A DNA stretch of 64,000 nucleotides from Xanthoparmelia taractica. Its lineage: Eukaryota; Ascomycota; Lecanoromycetes; Lecanorales; Parmeliaceae. Below the pieces are notes generated by a model, which had not been told where the DNA came from, made no database searches, and was given only the letters and a program-made list of their open reading frames with translations. The stretch spans positions 1 to 64,000 of the forward strand of contig JANQBS010000099.1 in the NCBI GenBank assembly GCA_033085395.1, read 5' to 3'. The position numbers and the translations under genes are program-made. Positions 12,124 to 23,435 of the stretch are shown here, piece by piece (the first letter of the stretch is position 1; every line of letters begins with the position of its first letter).

Positions 12124-12770
12124 ATGAAACTCTCACTTACCACCACTCTTGCTTTTGCATCTTCCGTCTTCATCAGCGGCAGCACTGTTACTTAAATTTT
12201 TTTCGATGCCAATGTAAATCTCCACTTATTTTTGGTTTATTTAGTCAAGCTACGTCACACTAACAACGTATCAGTTCGACGACCTCGACCCCATCCCCGC
12301 CGAACCCACCCTGAACATCATCATCATATCTCCTTCACCAACTTCCACGTCGCCGAAGCGAAAATCGCCGGCGTAGCCGTCGAAGGCGTCCTCCCCCACT
12401 CAGGCTCCGACCTCGCCGGCCTCCCCAGCCAGCCCGGCGCCCTCTCAACCGTCTACCCCGGCTCCAAAATCAAGTCCCTCAGCCTGACGAGCTTCTACTT
12501 CGGCTGCGTGATTTTTATCCCCGAGAGCGTGGCCACGGTCGCCGAGCCGTGCAATGTCACGGTCACGGGCTTCAGGGCGGGATCCGAGACGCCGGCCGTG
12601 ACGCAGACGTTTGTGTTTGAACCGGCGGAGGCGGTGGATGTGCAGAACGCGCCGAGGTTTGGGGCGTTTGCGAATGCGTTTCGGGGGCTGCAGAGCGTTA
12701 ACTTCACTTATGTGCCTGCGAGTGTGGAGGCGCTTTGGTGGATGATATTGTGGGGTTTTTGCAGACGTGA
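12124..12770 (+). pseudogene. Broken gene for a small secreted beta-rich protein
   Basis: The ATG at 12124 opens a signal peptide (MKLSLTTTLAFASS, then small residues). The body resembles a widespread family of small secreted fungal proteins with FDDL, SFTNFHV, a KSLSLTSFYFGC strand, a TVTGFRAG strand and a closing DDIVGFLQT. Three lesions are visible. First, TAA at 12193-12195 is in frame with the signal peptide, beside a T7 run. Second, the frame of FDDLDPIPAEPT and that of the SFTNFHV body differ, with the break near the CAT repeat around 12316-12327. Third, the terminal DDIVGFLQT ending in TGA at 12768-12770 is one base out of phase with the body, broken near 12738. A probable intron (donor GTAAAT after GATGCCAAT, acceptor before TTCGACGAC) remains readable. 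The body is not RIP-mutated, so decay is by indels. Function of the family is unknown. Confidence 0.65.
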
Positions 12771-13401
12771 GTGTGGTTGCGAGTGTGAGGGTGGATGGTG
12801 AAGTATGGTTTCGCTTTGTAGTGCAATTGACGATCGATCGTGAGGTTGGGTTTGCTTTGAAGTGAGGTTTTGGAGATCAATCGCGAAGATTGGTTCGCTT
12901 TGGAATGGAAATTGGCGCGAACTTGGTACCTCTAATAGAATGACTGGAGATTACTGCTCTTGGCGTATGGAATCTTTATTTGGAGCTGAGGACTTGAATG
13001 TGCTTGATGCAATCCTGATGATAACAATTTCCAGAGTGAAACTCAGCAAAGGCACCAGACGAAAGGGAGCAAATTTGCAGAAATGACATCGACGATGAGC
13101 TTCGTGCACTGTCAAAGACCTTTTCCCAAACGGTAACAACGGACGATGCGTTATTTCAAATCTACAAGCGAAATCAATGTCAAATTTGAGAGAGCTTCCA
13201 CTCTTCCAAAAGCCGATGCAACAAAGCGGTACATAAGTCCGTACCTTCAAAAATAAATCCCAAAGAGCTTATCACTGCGCTGTCGATCATGCAGGATCCT
13301 GCCAGGAGATCCAACAAGTCCAGAGATTCCTCCTATCCAATCATGCACGGCGACTTCGTTCCCTCTCATTCGTCATTCATAACCAAGGAAGCGGCCCGTG
13401 C
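12771..13401. other. Intergenic region, no gene seen
   Basis: Only short open frames without recognisable features lie here, between the 3' ends of the broken secreted-protein gene and the lipocalin-like gene. Confidence 0.4.
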
Positions 13402-14174
13402 CTATTCTCCGTAGGCTAGACCATCATCCTCGCTTGACTCCTTTTTCAGCGGTCTAATTGAACCAATCAGCAACTTTAGGCCCATCGATAGTTCTATCAG
13501 CCAATAGATAGAAGCTCCAGACATACCCTTTGTAATCATATACCAACCTCGCCAGCTTCCAATCATCCCCCTTCCTCGCGACCACATGCCTCACATAACG
13601 CCTCTCACCATTCACCTCTTCGAACCCCCAAATTTGATCAGCCGTCCACCCATTGCCAATGCTTTCCGCCAACGCCTGCACATGCTCCCCTTCCATATCA
13701 TCGTACCCCGTCTTCAAAAATTCGTCGTCGTCAACATCCGTCAGCTTGACCCACCGGCTCTTGCCTTTGACTTTGCCGAAGATCTTGTCTTCGTGCTCGC
13801 GCCAGGTGTAGTCAAGGATGCGCTTTTCCTTAGTGCCGCCGACGCCGCCAGTGGCTACTTGGGAGATGTCAATGTGGGTGTATTTTTCGGGGGTGTCGTC
13901 GATGTATTGGGTTATGGTGAGGGTGATTGTGGCATAGGAGATGGCTTTGCGGAGGAACCAGGATACGCCTTGCTAGTCAGGGTATTAGATAGGGACTGGA
14001 TTACGGTAAAGGATGGGGAGAAAGGCTACCAACTGGAGAATACGATCGTAATCATCGGAGAGGGTTTTGTTCTGAAGGCATGTTAGGGGCGGAGATAGAA
14101 TTGGGCTTGGAGGAGCGAACCATTGTCCATACTCCATTTAGATCTTGCAGTGTCCTCTCGGGTGGTGCTGCCAT
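13402..14174 (-). CDS. Small conserved fungal protein, lipocalin/FABP-like
   Basis: Four exons are read on the minus strand: 14121-14174, 14030-14071, 13527-13972 and 13402-13453, giving 197 residues. All joins keep phase. The N-terminus is PERTLQDLNGVWTM followed by NKTLSDD, the pattern of a family of single-domain fungal proteins with a lipocalin or fatty-acid-binding (calycin) look: a Gly-x-Trp near the N-terminus and alternating beta strands such as TITLTITQYIDD, KEKRILDYTWREHEDKIFGKVKGKSRW and YVRHVVARKG. No signal peptide is seen, so it is probably cytosolic. The ligand is unknown. The last intron (73 nt, GTATGT...TTAG) can be read through into a different C-terminus, but the spliced form ends in an acidic tail. 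The calycin assignment is an inference from pattern, not from a search. Confidence 0.7.
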
Positions 14175-15239
14175 TGTTACGTGCTTCGGAGTATAGTAAG
14201 AAGAACATGTACGGAGAGCACGGAGATTTGTTCGTTGTTTGAGCACTACGTGTCTTGTTGGAATGAAAAAGACTCAGCCTTCAGGACTGAGCTAAGAAGC
14301 ACGGCGAGGTTGTTGCAACCAGACTATACTTTATCCGGGCTTATCCAAAACAGAGGGGTTTTGATAATCGGCTCGGAGCGGCCCGCTGATCCGGTTTCTT
14401 GGCATGTATTCTATTCGAGGTTCTTCGCACTTCCATCTCTGGTATCTGATGCTTTCTACCTTGATTGGAGTCGCCTGCACACTAATCCAGCTATCCTACG
14501 TTGTGAGTATGTTGTTCTCCAAAATTACTTCCTGGAGACCACGTTTCGTAAGAACGGAGGATTGTTTGGCGCGAGGAAAGCACAACAAGGCGATACCATA
14601 GTCGTCGTGCCAAATACCATGACCGTCAATTCGAGTTGCAAAACATGGGAGAGGTGGCTAGCGGCGGCCTACTGCTACGTAGCGTATCGAGGTTGGGTCG
14701 AGCACATTCTTACCTTTTAAGAGCGTATACAGTGCTAAGCAGACAGAAACGTCTTCTCGTCCGCATCGACTGATCTTTCGCTTGGATGCGATTCAGTCCG
14801 CTGCATTCTGTCCTTGGTGAAGAATATTAGACCAGAGTGCTCAAAGTATAAAGATCTCTGTAGGATTCATTTGATAGCTACCTTAATCCTAGATCAAGCC
14901 AGATGGCAAGCCAGATGGGCCATACGTTATTCCGCTGCATCTTATTCCTCAACGCGAAAGACAATATTAACACTAACTAGCTTTGCTCACGGCTATCAAT
15001 TTGGCACTTGTTAACACCCTTGGTATCATCACATCACAGACTTGTCAAGTCTCTCGACACCGTCGAGCTGCAGCGTCGCATTACTTCGTACACTATGCTA
15101 CCAACTCAGCTTTCAATCTGCTGATACACAAACACAATTCAGGCTCGGCCTCCTACTCCTCCAAAGTCTCCTTGTTGCCGCTGCACGTTTTTCTTTCTCA
15201 TTTTGCAGGGAATGATTGCAAGCACTTCATCTCGTGATC
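14175..15239. other. Intergenic region, no gene seen
   Basis: About 1 kb between divergent genes. Several open frames of 60-190 codons cross it, but none shows domain features or splice-compatible neighbours. I regard them as chance. Confidence 0.4.
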
Positions 15240-16492
15240 ATGCCTGCAAAGTTTGTATTTGGTATCCTGAATTACTTTGTTTTTGCCTTTCGAGCTGGAC
15301 CCAAGTCCCACAGTCCTGCTCAGGACAATTCTAATATCGAATCAAATTTAATTCAAAATGCAGATTCTAAACCAGTGGAGAAACCAAAATTCTTACCCCC
15401 TCGCCATCGCCTGGCACGGGAAACACAGACTCATCACCCTGCGGTTCACTGAACAAACTTCCTCTCGAAGTCAGAATGATGGTCTACACAAACGTCCTAT
15501 GTTATGACAAAAGTATCAAAGGGGCGCACAGATTCCTAGATCGTCACCCGCCCATCATGGTAGAAGATAGCGCATATCTCGAAGCTATTGATGCAGCTCT
15601 TTTACGCACCTGCAGAGCCGTTTACTCTGAAGCAACCCGCATTCTGTACAGAAGGAACCGCTTCTATTTCCGAACACTGGGAGATATCAAGAGATTCGCA
15701 CATGTTGGGCTAGGGAACACGCCATTTGGATTCTACCATACCGCCAGTGAACCTTCAGCCGCCATCAGTAGTGCACCGTACGGCAGACTCACAATGATTC
15801 GGTCCTTGCAGTTGCACTTAAGCTCTGACACTGGCAATATCATGCAGACAATATGGTCCTCGTGGTGCGATTTTTTCTATCCGCCCGTAGGACAACACCA
15901 ACGCATCGCTTTTCCCGCACTGGAGAAGTTGACTCTCGATTTGCAGGACTGGAGGCTCAAAGCTGGAGATGCTTCAAAGGTCAGGGTACGTCGTCATTCC
16001 TCGCATTATCTGAGGCTGGTTGCCTCGATTTCTCGTGACTCTTTACGCTCGGCGTCTCCCCCCGGCGGGTGTTGTACAGTTAGGAAAAGCCTGCATCCTG
16101 CATCCCGCTTGACTCATACGATATTTAACCAGTTCTTTGAAGATGGATGCAGTGTCAACAGTACAATGGGCTGCTTCATCGCTCACGCTAATCTTTCTTA
16201 CTATTTGCAGGTTAAGCCATTCTTACAAAAACTTCGCCCAACAGGTGGATTGAAACGTCTTGCGCTCATCGGTGTCATTAACGAGCAGAATCTTCGCGAC
16301 TTTAAGCACGGTTTTGTTAGACAAGGAGGCACTTTCCGCTTTGCTGCTTTCCGCGGCAAAGCAGCTGCAGATACCACCGTCACACATGACAATCTCCCGG
16401 AGGTTTCGATGTATGTTCGCGCTATTGTAGAGAAGGACAGGGCTTCGCGAACGCGTTGCAAGGGAAGGAGAATGCAGGCACTAGCCAGTTGA
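15240..16492 (+). CDS. F-box-like protein, frame-damaged at its 5' end
   Basis: The body shows the pattern of fungal F-box-like/2EXR proteins: LNKLPLEVRMMVY, then LLRTCRAVYSEATRILYRRNRF, then leucine-rich strands. That frame has no ATG before LPLEVR; a TAA closes it at 15368-15370. A second frame starting at ATG 15240 (MPAKFVFG...) runs to KPKFL just before a CCCCC run at 15396-15400 and is one base out of phase with the body. A single missing base in the C run would join them, so a frameshift (real or a sequence error) is likely, though an unseen intron is possible. A likely intron lies at 15986-16210 (GTACGT...TTTGCAG). It is 225 nt long, a multiple of three, and has no in-frame stop. Splicing it joins DASKVR to VKPFLQKLRPTGG. 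The role would be substrate binding in an SCF ubiquitin ligase, but no target can be inferred. Confidence 0.5.
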
Positions 16493-18381
16493 AGTGATTA
16501 CCAATGGACGTCATAGTCGTGGACTTCGGTTGCCCTTGGATTACGGCCCGCACAATTATGCTTGCATGCGGCACATAGTACGGGTACCAAAGACTGACGC
16601 AGCACCAGCAGCTACGGAATCTACAAGAGCTCAGACAAGGACTCTTTAGGTTACGAGGCCGGTTTCAATACGTCGATAGGTAGAAGGAGAGGTCTTCGAT
16701 GTCGCGAATGACTTCTCTAGGATCTCTATGCCGCATGCGAATTGGATACATTCAAGTAGCAATCGTATTCAACACTGTCAACCCAAGATTCGCCTCTATT
16801 CCTTTGCCGGCTCCTTCACCTACCTCAGCCATCCGTGACATACCATCTCCTTCACGACATTTGAAAGATCCCATTGACTTCATGTGTTGAGTAGAAGTGC
16901 TCTATACAAAGAAACTTGCTGCCTTCAGACTTCGTCACCCTCCATGCACCATGAGTTTCCACGTGACAGATGTGCGATATCCACGTGCCACGCGGACCTT
17001 GCCACTTTCCTTGAAGAGAGCATTCCTGAGATCGAGCAAATCCTGCTCATCATGCAGCGCTCGCTCTCACCTCAAGCGCTTGCCATCCACCATATTCGCC
17101 AAACTTCTCGATGACTGACTCCAACTGCAGGTTTGAACATTGTTAGCCTTGTATCAAGCTCGCAAAAGACATTCTGGTTTGGCTGTAGGCAATTTACATA
17201 GAGTTCCTGATCCGTCAAGTGCCAACTCGTAAAATTGGACTTTGGTTTTTGCAGCTTCGGGGCTGACTTTCCAACTCGTCTGCGTAATACAGAAGCGAAA
17301 TCCATCTCGTCCATACACCACAGAATGCCCCTCTTAATTAACCATACGCCAAGTCGTCCGCATCATCGTACCGTGTAAGCCCTGGAAACAGTGCGTGTTC
17401 GATTGCACTCACTATACCACACTATTCCATCTGTAACATCTGATAAGCTCACGTGCATCTCGTATCTACCCCTCCTTCCTATATCAGAAGTTTCCTCGTG
17501 GATCATCGATACGATAATCCAAGCGGAAATTTGGCGGAGAAGTGACATGTTGCTTGCCAAGGAGACTATTGGAGACAGGGGGGAGCGTGGCAACAATGCC
17601 TGGGGCATCTCATGACTGAGCACGGTATTCTTCTTCAAATTTAGATCGTACAAAATGCCACGTGGTAGGTATTCTCACGCTGTTTCGCAATGCGTGCTTG
17701 ATGTTCGGGCATTGCACTGATATACAATATCAAGAGCAAAAACAAACACATTAAAGACGGACTCGTACACAACTGCGCATGGCCTCGTGAGAAAGTGTTT
17801 GCGGGACTTTGTGGGTGAGTTCCGCTGTCGGTGACTGGGACTTACTTGTAGAAGTAGAGCAAGGAGTAGGATTTTTCGCGAGTCTGGAAGGCTGACAGGA
17901 GTTCGCTTTGCAAAGTGTCTGGTTTGAGGGGAAAGTATGTGGCTTCGGACAAAGACTTGTGGAGGAAGGGGACTGGCTGTGATCAGGGATGAGACCCTAG
18001 ACGTGGAGGTTGGATGGGAGAATAAGAGGGAAGTGAGCATGGAAGTATCAAAGAGAAGTGAGCATGGAATTGGATTAATATGTCGGACATGAGAAGAACT
18101 CAAACAGAGGTATCGTGAAACCAGAAAAGTACGGAGAGTGAGGATAGAAAGGGAAAACAATATCGTATATGGTTCACCAATTCTCTTCATCAAGACACCT
18201 GGAGACAAGTGTGGGATTCCGAGTCCGAATTGCTTACAGATGTAGGCGAAGGGAGTGTGGGAAAGCCAAGTAAAATTACACAGGGACGTATAGTAATGGC
18301 AAAGAAAGCATGGAACGTGATGACGGCAGTTCTTGCATGTATGGTTGGAGTTATACTGATCTGAGATTTTGGAATTTATGA
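16493..18381. other. Intergenic region, no gene seen
   Basis: Almost 1.9 kb without a supported gene. A 263-codon minus-strand frame (17675-18466) overlaps the phosphatase terminus out of phase and shows no domain. A 14-nt direct repeat (GAAGTGAGCATGGA) occurs twice near 18030 and 18055. Confidence 0.4.
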
Positions 18382-19521
18382 CTAGATACCCGGAGTAGTC
18401 TCGGCCGGCGGGTACGCACAGACGGAAGTGGTAGCAGTCACCGCAGGGGGCGATGTGCAGGTACAAATCGCAGTATACGGCTGAAGTGCCGTTGTAGGCC
18501 CTGTGCCTTCAATGGTCTGAGCTTTCACAAGCACGGGAATCGTAGCACCGGTGCTCAATCCGAATACCCGATGACCAAGAACTGCACAAAATGTCAAGTT
18601 AGTGGGGAGGCAGCAAGGGCTCCGGGGGAGCAACTGACCTCTCAATAGGGAGGCAATCTCCCCTGAATGACTCGTAACCGATATGAAGGTACTGCCATCC
18701 GTGGAGAAGATGCTGTCAAGGACCCTCTTGGACCGGACATCTTGGTCTGTACTGGTCTCGCCATGGAGAGCTACCCATAGCTCATCATCATAAGTGAAAC
18801 CAGGCTCGATCCTGTAGTTCGGGAAGAGGTCGTGGATGTAGGTCTCATTGCCGCGTCGATCGCATGTATGTCCGCTGATACCTTCGCGAAGATACTCCTT
18901 GACCTTGGGAATGAATGGGTATCTGGCCGGCAAATCAAGGCCATTGAAAGTGTAATTTGCCGTCTGAAGACACCTTGTCAGGGGACTTGTGTAAAAGCTC
19001 TGAGGCGTTGGGATTTTCTGGTCCTTGATCTCTGACGCCCAGAACTTATTGACGGCCAGAGCTTGGGTAACTCCTAGTGGAGATAGATGAGCATCAGCCC
19101 AAGTGATGGTGCCGTTTCCGTCCAGCTCAGAGTAATAGCAGTTCCACGCGGGCGTGCCGTAGTAAGCTTGCGCATCATTATGGTAGCCGTCACCGTGTCG
19201 GCCCATATAGAGCAGCTTGTACTCGGTTCCACGCGGAGCCTCACGATTGAGCTGAGTAATTTGACGCTGAAAGCGCTGCCATTGGGTCAGATTATGGTGG
19301 GAATGAAGAGTGGCATCGGCTGGATATGTGCGATTGATGAGACCAAAGTTTGTGTTCATGAAGTTAAAGGTGCTAGTATTGGTCGAGGGCTCATCTTGCG
19401 AGAAGTATCCCGTGACGGTGGTATAATTGATGTAGGAATTTGAGACCTTGGAGCTATCCGCTACGCTCACTGAGAAGCATCTGCTTACTGCAACGGTCCA
19501 AATCAAAAGTGAGAAGAGCAT
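18382..19521 (-). CDS. Secreted histidine-phosphatase superfamily protein
   Basis: Two exons (18639-19521 and 18382-18581) give 360 residues. The catalytic RHG motif of the phosphoglycerate-mutase-like superfamily is present as LLYMGRHGDGYHN (Arg108, His109, Gly110). The downstream second His is in SVTSHSGEIASLL. An Arg in FYTSPLTRCLQTA fits the phosphate pocket. The N-terminus (MLFSLLIWTVAVSRCFSVSVA) looks like a signal peptide, and several Asn-x-Ser/Thr sites follow, so export through the secretory pathway is likely. A Thr/Pro/Cys-rich tail closes the protein. The start at 19521 was chosen because upstream in-frame sequence lacks a signal peptide and similarity. The 57-nt intron (GTCAGT...GTGCAG) is a multiple of three with no stop, so unspliced RNA would encode 19 extra residues right after the second catalytic His region. 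The substrate is unknown; it could be a phosphate ester hydrolase rather than a mutase. Confidence 0.85.
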   Translation of the reverse strand: MLFSLLIWTVAVSRCFSVSVADSSKVSNSYINYTTVTGYFSQDEPSTNTSTFNFMNTNFGLINRTYPADATLHSHHNLTQWQRFQRQITQLNREAPRGTEYKLLYMGRHGDGYHNDAQAYYGTPAWNCYYSELDGNGTITWADAHLSPLGVTQALAVNKFWASEIKDQKIPTPQSFYTSPLTRCLQTANYTFNGLDLPARYPFIPKVKEYLREGISGHTCDRRGNETYIHDLFPNYRIEPGFTYDDELWVALHGETSTDQDVRSKRVLDSIFSTDGSTFISVTSHSGEIASLLRGQLLPRSPCCLPTNLTFCAVLGHRVFGLSTGATIPVLVKAQTIEGTGPTTALQPYTAICTCTSPPAVTATTSVCAYPPAETTPGI

Positions 19522-19857
19522 TATGACGGTTGTGTACTCCTCGAAGACCCAACCAAAGTGGCAAGTCGTTATTGGAAGGGCAAGCCTCTTTATAGATGTT
19601 GGATGACCAGTCAGCTTCGTCCGAAGACATTTTGCTAGTGCGCTCTTTGTATACGAAATATGGTCTGCTACCTGTAGAACAAGAACGTGGACAGCGCACG
19701 TGAATCTAGAAAGTACATGGTCATCTTTGAAGCCCGCGACACCAACCGGGATCAACGGGGCCCTTTAACCCAGAGAGGCAGCTGGATTGGTACCTGGACC
19801 CGCCACCACCGCTAAAACAAGCCAAGTTCTAGGCGGGCTGAGGCTCCTCCGATTCGG

Positions 19858-21396
19858 TCACAACGCTCCGGCTTGTCGCATAAACCACCCTTTTATGGGG
19901 CTGAGTGCGTCAACAGTCCTCAAGCCCAACCCTCGCAATCCCACCACTGGCCATGACTTTGCAGAGTAGAGCCAGTGTAATTTGTCTACTGCACCAAGCA
20001 TCCTATTATTGCTCATCCACATCTCCCCGTTGTATTTATTCAGGCACCCGATCTCGTTTCCTATGTCTGCTCCATGTAAAACCGCATATTCAATTGCAGT
20101 AGCTAACGAGCGGGCGTCCGCAAGGCCCATGTTGAGGCCTTGGCCCGCAAGAGGATGGATGATGTGAGCTGCGTCACCGATGAGAGCGACGCGGTTGGTA
20201 GTGTATGTAGAGGCATGGCGTAGGCGCAAAGGGAAAGAGGCAATTGAGCCTTCCTGAACTGATGCAACGCGCTGAGGTGTTCCTCGATCGACGTCTGCTT
20301 GATTGCTGGACCGGACCGATTCTCGCCACTCCAACTCGCCGGCTTGACCAGAATCGAGAGTGAACATGTAATTCAGGTCTACTACATCTAGCCTGAAAGC
20401 AGCGTTGACCATTGCCACGAAGTCTTCCGTGCTTAGCGCCTTCAGCCGCGTAGCTTGCGGTGGGGTCGTAGTCCACACCAATGTAGCGTAATCGCCGGGT
20501 AGAGCAAGGAAGGCAATAGGGCCTGACGGCAGGAAGCGTTGGTATGCTGTGACCCTTCGAGGATTTTCACTGCTATGACCGCTTCCCAGCGGGAGCTTCA
20601 GTGTAGCAACCACACCGTGACGATCATAGTCCCAACCACGGGTAGGTATTCCTGCAAACGTGCGAACAGGGCTGTTTAGGCCATCGGCACCAACAAGAAG
20701 ACGAGCGGCGATGGTATGATTCGAGGAGAGAGTCACGTGAGGGTAGGAGGAAAGATCAAGGGGTGTAGACGATTCTGCTGACAGTGGTAGTGGAGGGCCA
20801 AGATGTATGTCGGCTACGGATGTCTCGTCAAAGACAGATATGTTGGTTAGGTCATCGAGGCGTGTGACAAGCGCGCGAGAAAGATTCTGATTCTCGGTCA
20901 TAGAGGCTATGGGTGGCTCTGATGTCGGGGCGTCGAAAGATATCCGTGAATTAGAGGAGAGGCCATCCCACACTCGCATATGCCGGTATGGCTGGACTCG
21001 GGAGATATTGACATGCGGCCATGCCCCAATTTGTGAGAGAAACGAAAGGGAAGAGGGAGTAAGGGAGCTGGCGCGATAGGAGAATTGATCTGGAGGAAGA
21101 TTCCAAGTCCGAGCTCGCTCAAGGGCTTGAGACTCAATCAGCGCAAGCCTAAGATGCGAAGTGGCTTTAGAAGATCCTAGTACAAAGTCAGTCCGGTGCT
21201 TCATAGTGGTCGTGCAGTAATACATACGCAATGCTGTCAGTAGACTCAGACCTGCAGGTCCTCCGCCTACACAGACTACATCGTAGATGTCTGGGGAAGT
21301 TGCAGTCGCGTGCCTTCTCGGCTGCAGCTTGAACGACCTAGAACATGGTGGGCAGATATAAGGTCTCAGAGTCTTTGAGAAGCCTTTTCCTATCAT
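19858..21396 (-). CDS. COQ6: Ubiquinone biosynthesis FAD monooxygenase (COQ6)
   Basis: COQ6 hydroxylates C5 of the ubiquinone ring at the matrix face of the inner mitochondrial membrane. Exons are 21228-21396 and 19858-21176, giving 495 residues. A basic N-terminus (residues 1-30) fits a mitochondrial presequence. The FAD-binding GGGPAGL is at residues 44-50. The second FAD motif LLVGADGLNSPVR is central, and the third, RVALIGDAAHIIHPLAGQGLNMG, is toward the C-terminus, as in the UbiH/COQ6 family. The 51-nt intron (21177-21227) lies just after the first FAD motif, is a multiple of three and has no stop. Splicing restores TALRSSKATSHLRLALIES. The gene starts 207 bp from the divergent methylmalonate-semialdehyde dehydrogenase gene; both products are mitochondrial. 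Confidence 0.93.
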   Translation of the reverse strand: MIGKGFSKTLRPYICPPCSRSFKLQPRRHATATSPDIYDVVCVGGGPAGLSLLTALRMYYCTTTMKHRTDFVLGSSKATSHLRLALIESQALERARTWNLPPDQFSYRASSLTPSSLSFLSQIGAWPHVNISRVQPYRHMRVWDGLSSNSRISFDAPTSEPPIASMTENQNLSRALVTRLDDLTNISVFDETSVADIHLGPPLPLSAESSTPLDLSSYPHVTLSSNHTIAARLLVGADGLNSPVRTFAGIPTRGWDYDRHGVVATLKLPLGSGHSSENPRRVTAYQRFLPSGPIAFLALPGDYATLVWTTTPPQATRLKALSTEDFVAMVNAAFRLDVVDLNYMFTLDSGQAGELEWRESVRSSNQADVDRGTPQRVASVQEGSIASFPLRLRHASTYTTNRVALIGDAAHIIHPLAGQGLNMGLADARSLATAIEYAVLHGADIGNEIGCLNKYNGEMWMSNNRMLGAVDKLHWLYSAKSWPVVGLRGLGLRTVDALSPIKGWFMRQAGAL

Positions 21397-21603
21397 TGTA
21401 TAAACCGCGGGTTTCTATATATCGCAAGACTTCTATACGGTCTTCAGCAGAGGCCTACCGCGGAATTTTCCAAGGCTTCCCCGCAAGCCCCACCCTCCCC
21501 CCCCCCCCCGCCAGAGCTAGTACTCGTACTCATTCAGCAATGAGACCCGGAACTTCCTGTCATCAGCTTCAATGGAACTCTGGTTGGATGACCACAGTTT
21601 ACA
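21397..21603. promoter_or_regulatory. Shared divergent promoter of COQ6 and MMSDH genes
   Basis: The two start codons lie 207 bp apart and point away from each other. A run of 13 C residues (21497-21509) inside a pyrimidine-rich patch is the main visible feature. A two-way promoter serving two mitochondrial enzymes is an inference from the layout. Confidence 0.5.
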
Positions 21604-23435
21604 ATGACCTCTCAGCGGGTATTGATACGTACAGCCGCAGTTTGGAAGGCTCGGCCGTCGACGTGTCCTTATGCAAACCCTCCGCCTAGATTTTCTATAC
21701 CTCTAATAGCCCGTAGACGGCTCCATGCCTCCACCGGACGCCTCCAAGCTTCTCCGGCCACCGCTGTTGGAGCAGCAGGTCAGTATCCTACCAGTCATGA
21801 GCGAATAACATCGCCGGGCAAAACACCATATTTTCTAGACAACAAATTCGTTGACTCGAAAACTGAATCTTGGATCGACCTCTACGATCCGGCAACGAAC
21901 AATCTAGTCACCCGGGTCCCTCAGAGCACAGATGAAGAACTCAATGCAGCTGTCGACAGTGCGAAGAAAGCATTCCCAGCATGGAAGGCTACAAGTCTGC
22001 TCCATAAGCAGCAGATCATGTTCAAGTTTGTCGCACTCATACGGCAGCATTGGGATAGGCTAGCAGCCAGTATCACATTGGAACAAGGAAAGACCTTTGC
22101 AGACGCAAAAGGCGATGTTCTCAGGGGTTTGCAGGTTGCTGAGACGGCCTGCGGTATCACAACGCAACTGACAGGGGAGGTGCTTGAGGTAGCGAAGGAT
22201 ATGGAGACTAGGAACTACAGGGAGCCAATAGGGGTGGTAGCTGCTATATGTCCGTTCAGTAAGTTCAGTATAGCAATATAATATCATTGAAATACCAGTT
22301 GACCATGACTGCGTCACAGACTTCCCAGCGATGATACCATTGTGGTCAATTCCTATCGCTACCATTACAGGCAACACACTCATTCTCAAACCATCAGAAC
22401 GTGACCCTGGGGCAGCAATGATCTTAGCTGAGCTTGCTCGGGAAGCTGGCTACCCAGATGGCGTAATCAATATCGTCCACGGATCTGCTAAGACTGTAGA
22501 CTTCATAATCGACGAGCCAGCCATCAAAGCTATTAGTTTTGTCGGCAGCAATAAAGCAGGGGAATACATTTTTACTCGTGGCTCCGCCAAAGGCAAACGG
22601 GTGCAAGCCAATCTTGGGGCAAAGAATCATGCCGCCATTCTACCTGACGCCAACAAGAATCATGCATTGAATTCGATAGCTGGCGCTGCTTTTGGTGCTG
22701 CTGGCCAACGATGCATGGCACTGAGTGCGCTTGTAATGGTTGGTGAGACGAAGGATTGGCTTCCCGAGGTCGCCGAGAGAGCCAAGAAGCTCAATGTCAA
22801 TGGCGGCTTCGAAGAGGGCGCAGACCTCGGTCCCCTTATCAGTCCCCAAGCGAGAGAGCGGATTGAAAACATCATCACGAGTGCCGAGGAGGAAGGGGCA
22901 AATATTCTTTTAGATGGAAGAGGCTATAGACCAGAGAAGTATCCATACGGCAATTGGGTACGTTCGCTTCGTAAATCAACCAAGGGACACCTGGGACCAA
23001 ATGCTGATACTCCTCTAGATTGGACCCACGGTTATAGCCAACGTGGAGCCCCACATGAAGTGCTACACAGAAGAGATCTTCGGCCCTGTCCTCGTTGGCC
23101 TGAACGTTGAGACCATGGACGACGCAATTGAGATAATCAATGCCAACGAGTACGGCAATGGCGTAGCCATCTTTACCCGCAGCGGTAGCTCTGCTGCCCG
23201 CTTCCAAAAGGACATCGAAGCTGGCCAAGTGGGTATCAATGTTCCGATTCCTGTACCATTACCCATGTTCTCGTTCACTGGAAACAAGAAAAGTGTGGCG
23301 GGCGGTGGTGCGAATACATTTTATGGGAAATCTGGATTGAACTTCTACACGCAAACAAAGACAGTGACTAGTCTGTGGAGGAGCGAGGATGCTGTTGCAG
23401 CGAAGGCGAATGTAGAGATGCCTACTCACAATTAG
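21604..23435 (+). CDS. Methylmalonate-semialdehyde dehydrogenase, mitochondrial (ALDH6 family)
   Basis: This enzyme converts methylmalonate semialdehyde to propionyl-CoA and malonate semialdehyde to acetyl-CoA, using NAD and CoA, in valine and pyrimidine breakdown in the mitochondrial matrix. Exons are 21604-22258, 22320-22957 and 23019-23435, giving 569 residues. The N-terminal 45 residues are rich in Arg/Ser/Ala as in a presequence. The ALDH core begins near YFLDNKFVDS. The conserved Asn is in ICPFNFPAMIPLW, created by splicing. The catalytic Cys is in GAAGQRCMALS, where the RC pair is typical of ALDH6. The C-terminal motif EEIFGPVLVGLNVETMDDAI and the closing PMFSFTGNKKS match the CoA-dependent subfamily rather than succinate-semialdehyde dehydrogenase. 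Both introns are 61 nt. Confidence 0.93.

Noticed and set aside
18030..18068. Two copies of a 14-nt sequence (GAAGTGAGCATGGA)
   Set aside because: Only two copies, short and intergenic; too little to call an element.
17675..18466. Minus-strand open frame of 263 codons
   Set aside because: It overlaps the end of the histidine phosphatase in another frame, has a biased Ser/Leu/His composition and shows no domain or good start.
18382..23435. Possible secondary-metabolite cluster (FAD monooxygenase, aldehyde dehydrogenase, phosphatase)
   Set aside because: The monooxygenase is COQ6 and the dehydrogenase is of the methylmalonate-semialdehyde type; no PKS, NRPS, terpene synthase, pathway regulator or exporter is near.
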